From JANQSP01 sp965226095 (lineage in GTDB: Bacteria; Bdellovibrionota; Bdellovibrionia; Bdellovibrionales; UBA1609), in NCBI GenBank assembly GCA_965226095.1, contig OZ245336.1, positions 806,001 to 870,000 of the forward strand: 64,000 bases of DNA, given 5' to 3'. The stretch's first letter is position 1. Each line of letters begins with the position of its first letter. The translations under genes and the position numbers were made by a program. The notes below the pieces were generated by a model. It made no database searches, was not told where the DNA came from, and saw only the letters and a list, made by a program, of their open reading frames with translations. Positions 63,450-64,000 of this stretch are shown one piece after another.

Positions 63450-63760
63450 ACTTGAAATTCCCTTTTGCCTTCCCTGGCTGAAGAACCAGTGGTGGAGATA
63501 TGTCGTCTCCACCATTCATATAAAAATCCTATAATAATCTTCGGACAAGTCAAAACTATTTTTAAAAAATTCTCAGTTTATTAAAACTTGAATGGTATTC
63601 AGGACTTAATGCTGTATTATTTTGATACACTTATTTAAGTTATCAGTAAAATCTTACAAATATACCACTTGAAAGGTCCTCAAGAGATCTTTCAAGTTTT
63701 AGCTTTTAGCCTATCAAGTTTTCAACGATCAGCCTTGTTGTTTTTTCTATGATCTCTAAA
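63450..63760. other. Intergenic region with a stem-loop
   Basis: About 310 bases with no gene. It contains stem-loop copy f at 63668-63696. Otherwise only AT-rich sequence. Confidence 0.4.
63668..63696. repeat. Stem-loop repeat, copy f
   Basis: CTTGAAAGGTC (63668-63678) pairs with GATCTTTCAAG (63686-63696), with one G-T wobble and core CCTCAAGAG. It matches the inner copy b hairpin at 3897-3925 in inverted orientation with a single difference, 60 kb away. Confidence 0.8.
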
Positions 63761-64000
63761 TCAACATGATATTTTTCTTAAGATTTTATTTACATTAACA
63801 GAAAGATTATTGATTTTTTTATTAGTTTCAGTCACATGATTTGTAAGCTGTTTTTCAATTCCTGTCATTCTATTATTTAAATTTAGATAAAAGTTTTTCC
63901 TAGTATCTGCAAAGTTTTTCCTAGTATCTGCCAAGGACCATCCTTATGGTTAATCAGACTACTCTTAATGGTATCAATTTCCTGTTTTACAGGTTTTTGA
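63761..64000 (-). CDS. Coiled-coil protein C-terminus or short gene, frame unclear
   Basis: On the minus strand a frame from TTG 63934 (AAGGATGG upstream) to TGA 63761 encodes about 57 residues: two copies of ADTRKNF, then NRMTGIEKQLTNHVTETNKK and further heptad-like sequence, a coiled coil. Upstream, another frame that enters from the right edge (QKPVKQEIDTIKSSLINHKD) looks like the same kind of protein but is out of phase, so a larger gene was probably frameshifted near 63935. The 21-bp repeat encoding ADTRKNF occurs twice in tandem. Confidence 0.45.

Overview
The window is an AT-rich chromosomal segment (coding and spacer DNA both rich in A/T runs, Shine-Dalgarno AGGAG-type sites, frequent TTG/GTG starts) from a Gram-negative, diderm bacterium. 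It has many lipoproteins and outer-membrane beta-barrel candidates, a secretin (PilQ), a TolC protein and a TonB-like energy transducer. The mixture of PilMNOPQ with an ExbB/ExbD/AgmX-type gene set, FolE2 and many secreted proteins of no clear family resembles Bdellovibrio-like or myxobacterial ('deltaproteobacterial') genomes. That assignment is inference from gene content; no rRNA is present. No phage, IS element or CRISPR array was seen.

Layout. 1-4798: a secreted protein built of 67-residue repeats (cut by the left edge), a Sel1-repeat protein carrying an apparently dead trypsin-like domain, tRNA-Gly(GCC), then a scrambled non-coding zone with a broken tRNA-Gly copy and several small stem-loop repeats. 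4831-9793: phosphopantetheinyl transferase plus an ABC-2 exporter, tRNA hydroxylase TrhO, a HEAT-like protein and a lipoprotein. 9878-10265: tRNA with anticodon CAT whose 3' tail is duplicated beside the same type of stem-loop. 10266-17092: lipoprotein, PlsC acyltransferase, RND pump and TolC (no adaptor gene), glycosyltransferase. 17173-20703: polyamine genes (a eukaryotic-type S-adenosylmethionine decarboxylase and spermidine synthase) interrupted by two secreted-protein genes. 21047-30303: two related outer-membrane proteins flanking sucA and mscS, then folE2-uvrA. 30624-35380: a very large metalloprotease lipoprotein and an outer-membrane protein. 35506-43201: peroxiredoxin, NAD kinase, signal peptidase I, pyrB-carA-carB.

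43270-60512 is the most coherent block: an ABC transporter pair, a degenerate prepilin peptidase, pilMNOPQ, two envelope proteins, and an exbB-exbD-lipoprotein-TPR-small secreted protein-TonB/AgmX operon. PilMNO would form the inner-membrane platform, PilP the periplasmic link and PilQ the outer-membrane pore. The ExbB/ExbD motor plus TonB-like protein would supply proton-motive force to an envelope-spanning partner. The type IV pilin gene lies just downstream (62501-63094), separated by small secreted and cysteine-rich genes, one of them frameshifted.

Points of most interest: a dispersed family of roughly 29-bp stem-loops (core CCTCARG) tied to duplicated tRNA pieces; in-frame tandem repeats in the linkers of both PilP and PilQ; a PilD without its tetracysteine motif; UvrA with a large internal deletion; a pseudoprotease with all three catalytic positions replaced; and a perfect inverted repeat over the tolC start codon.
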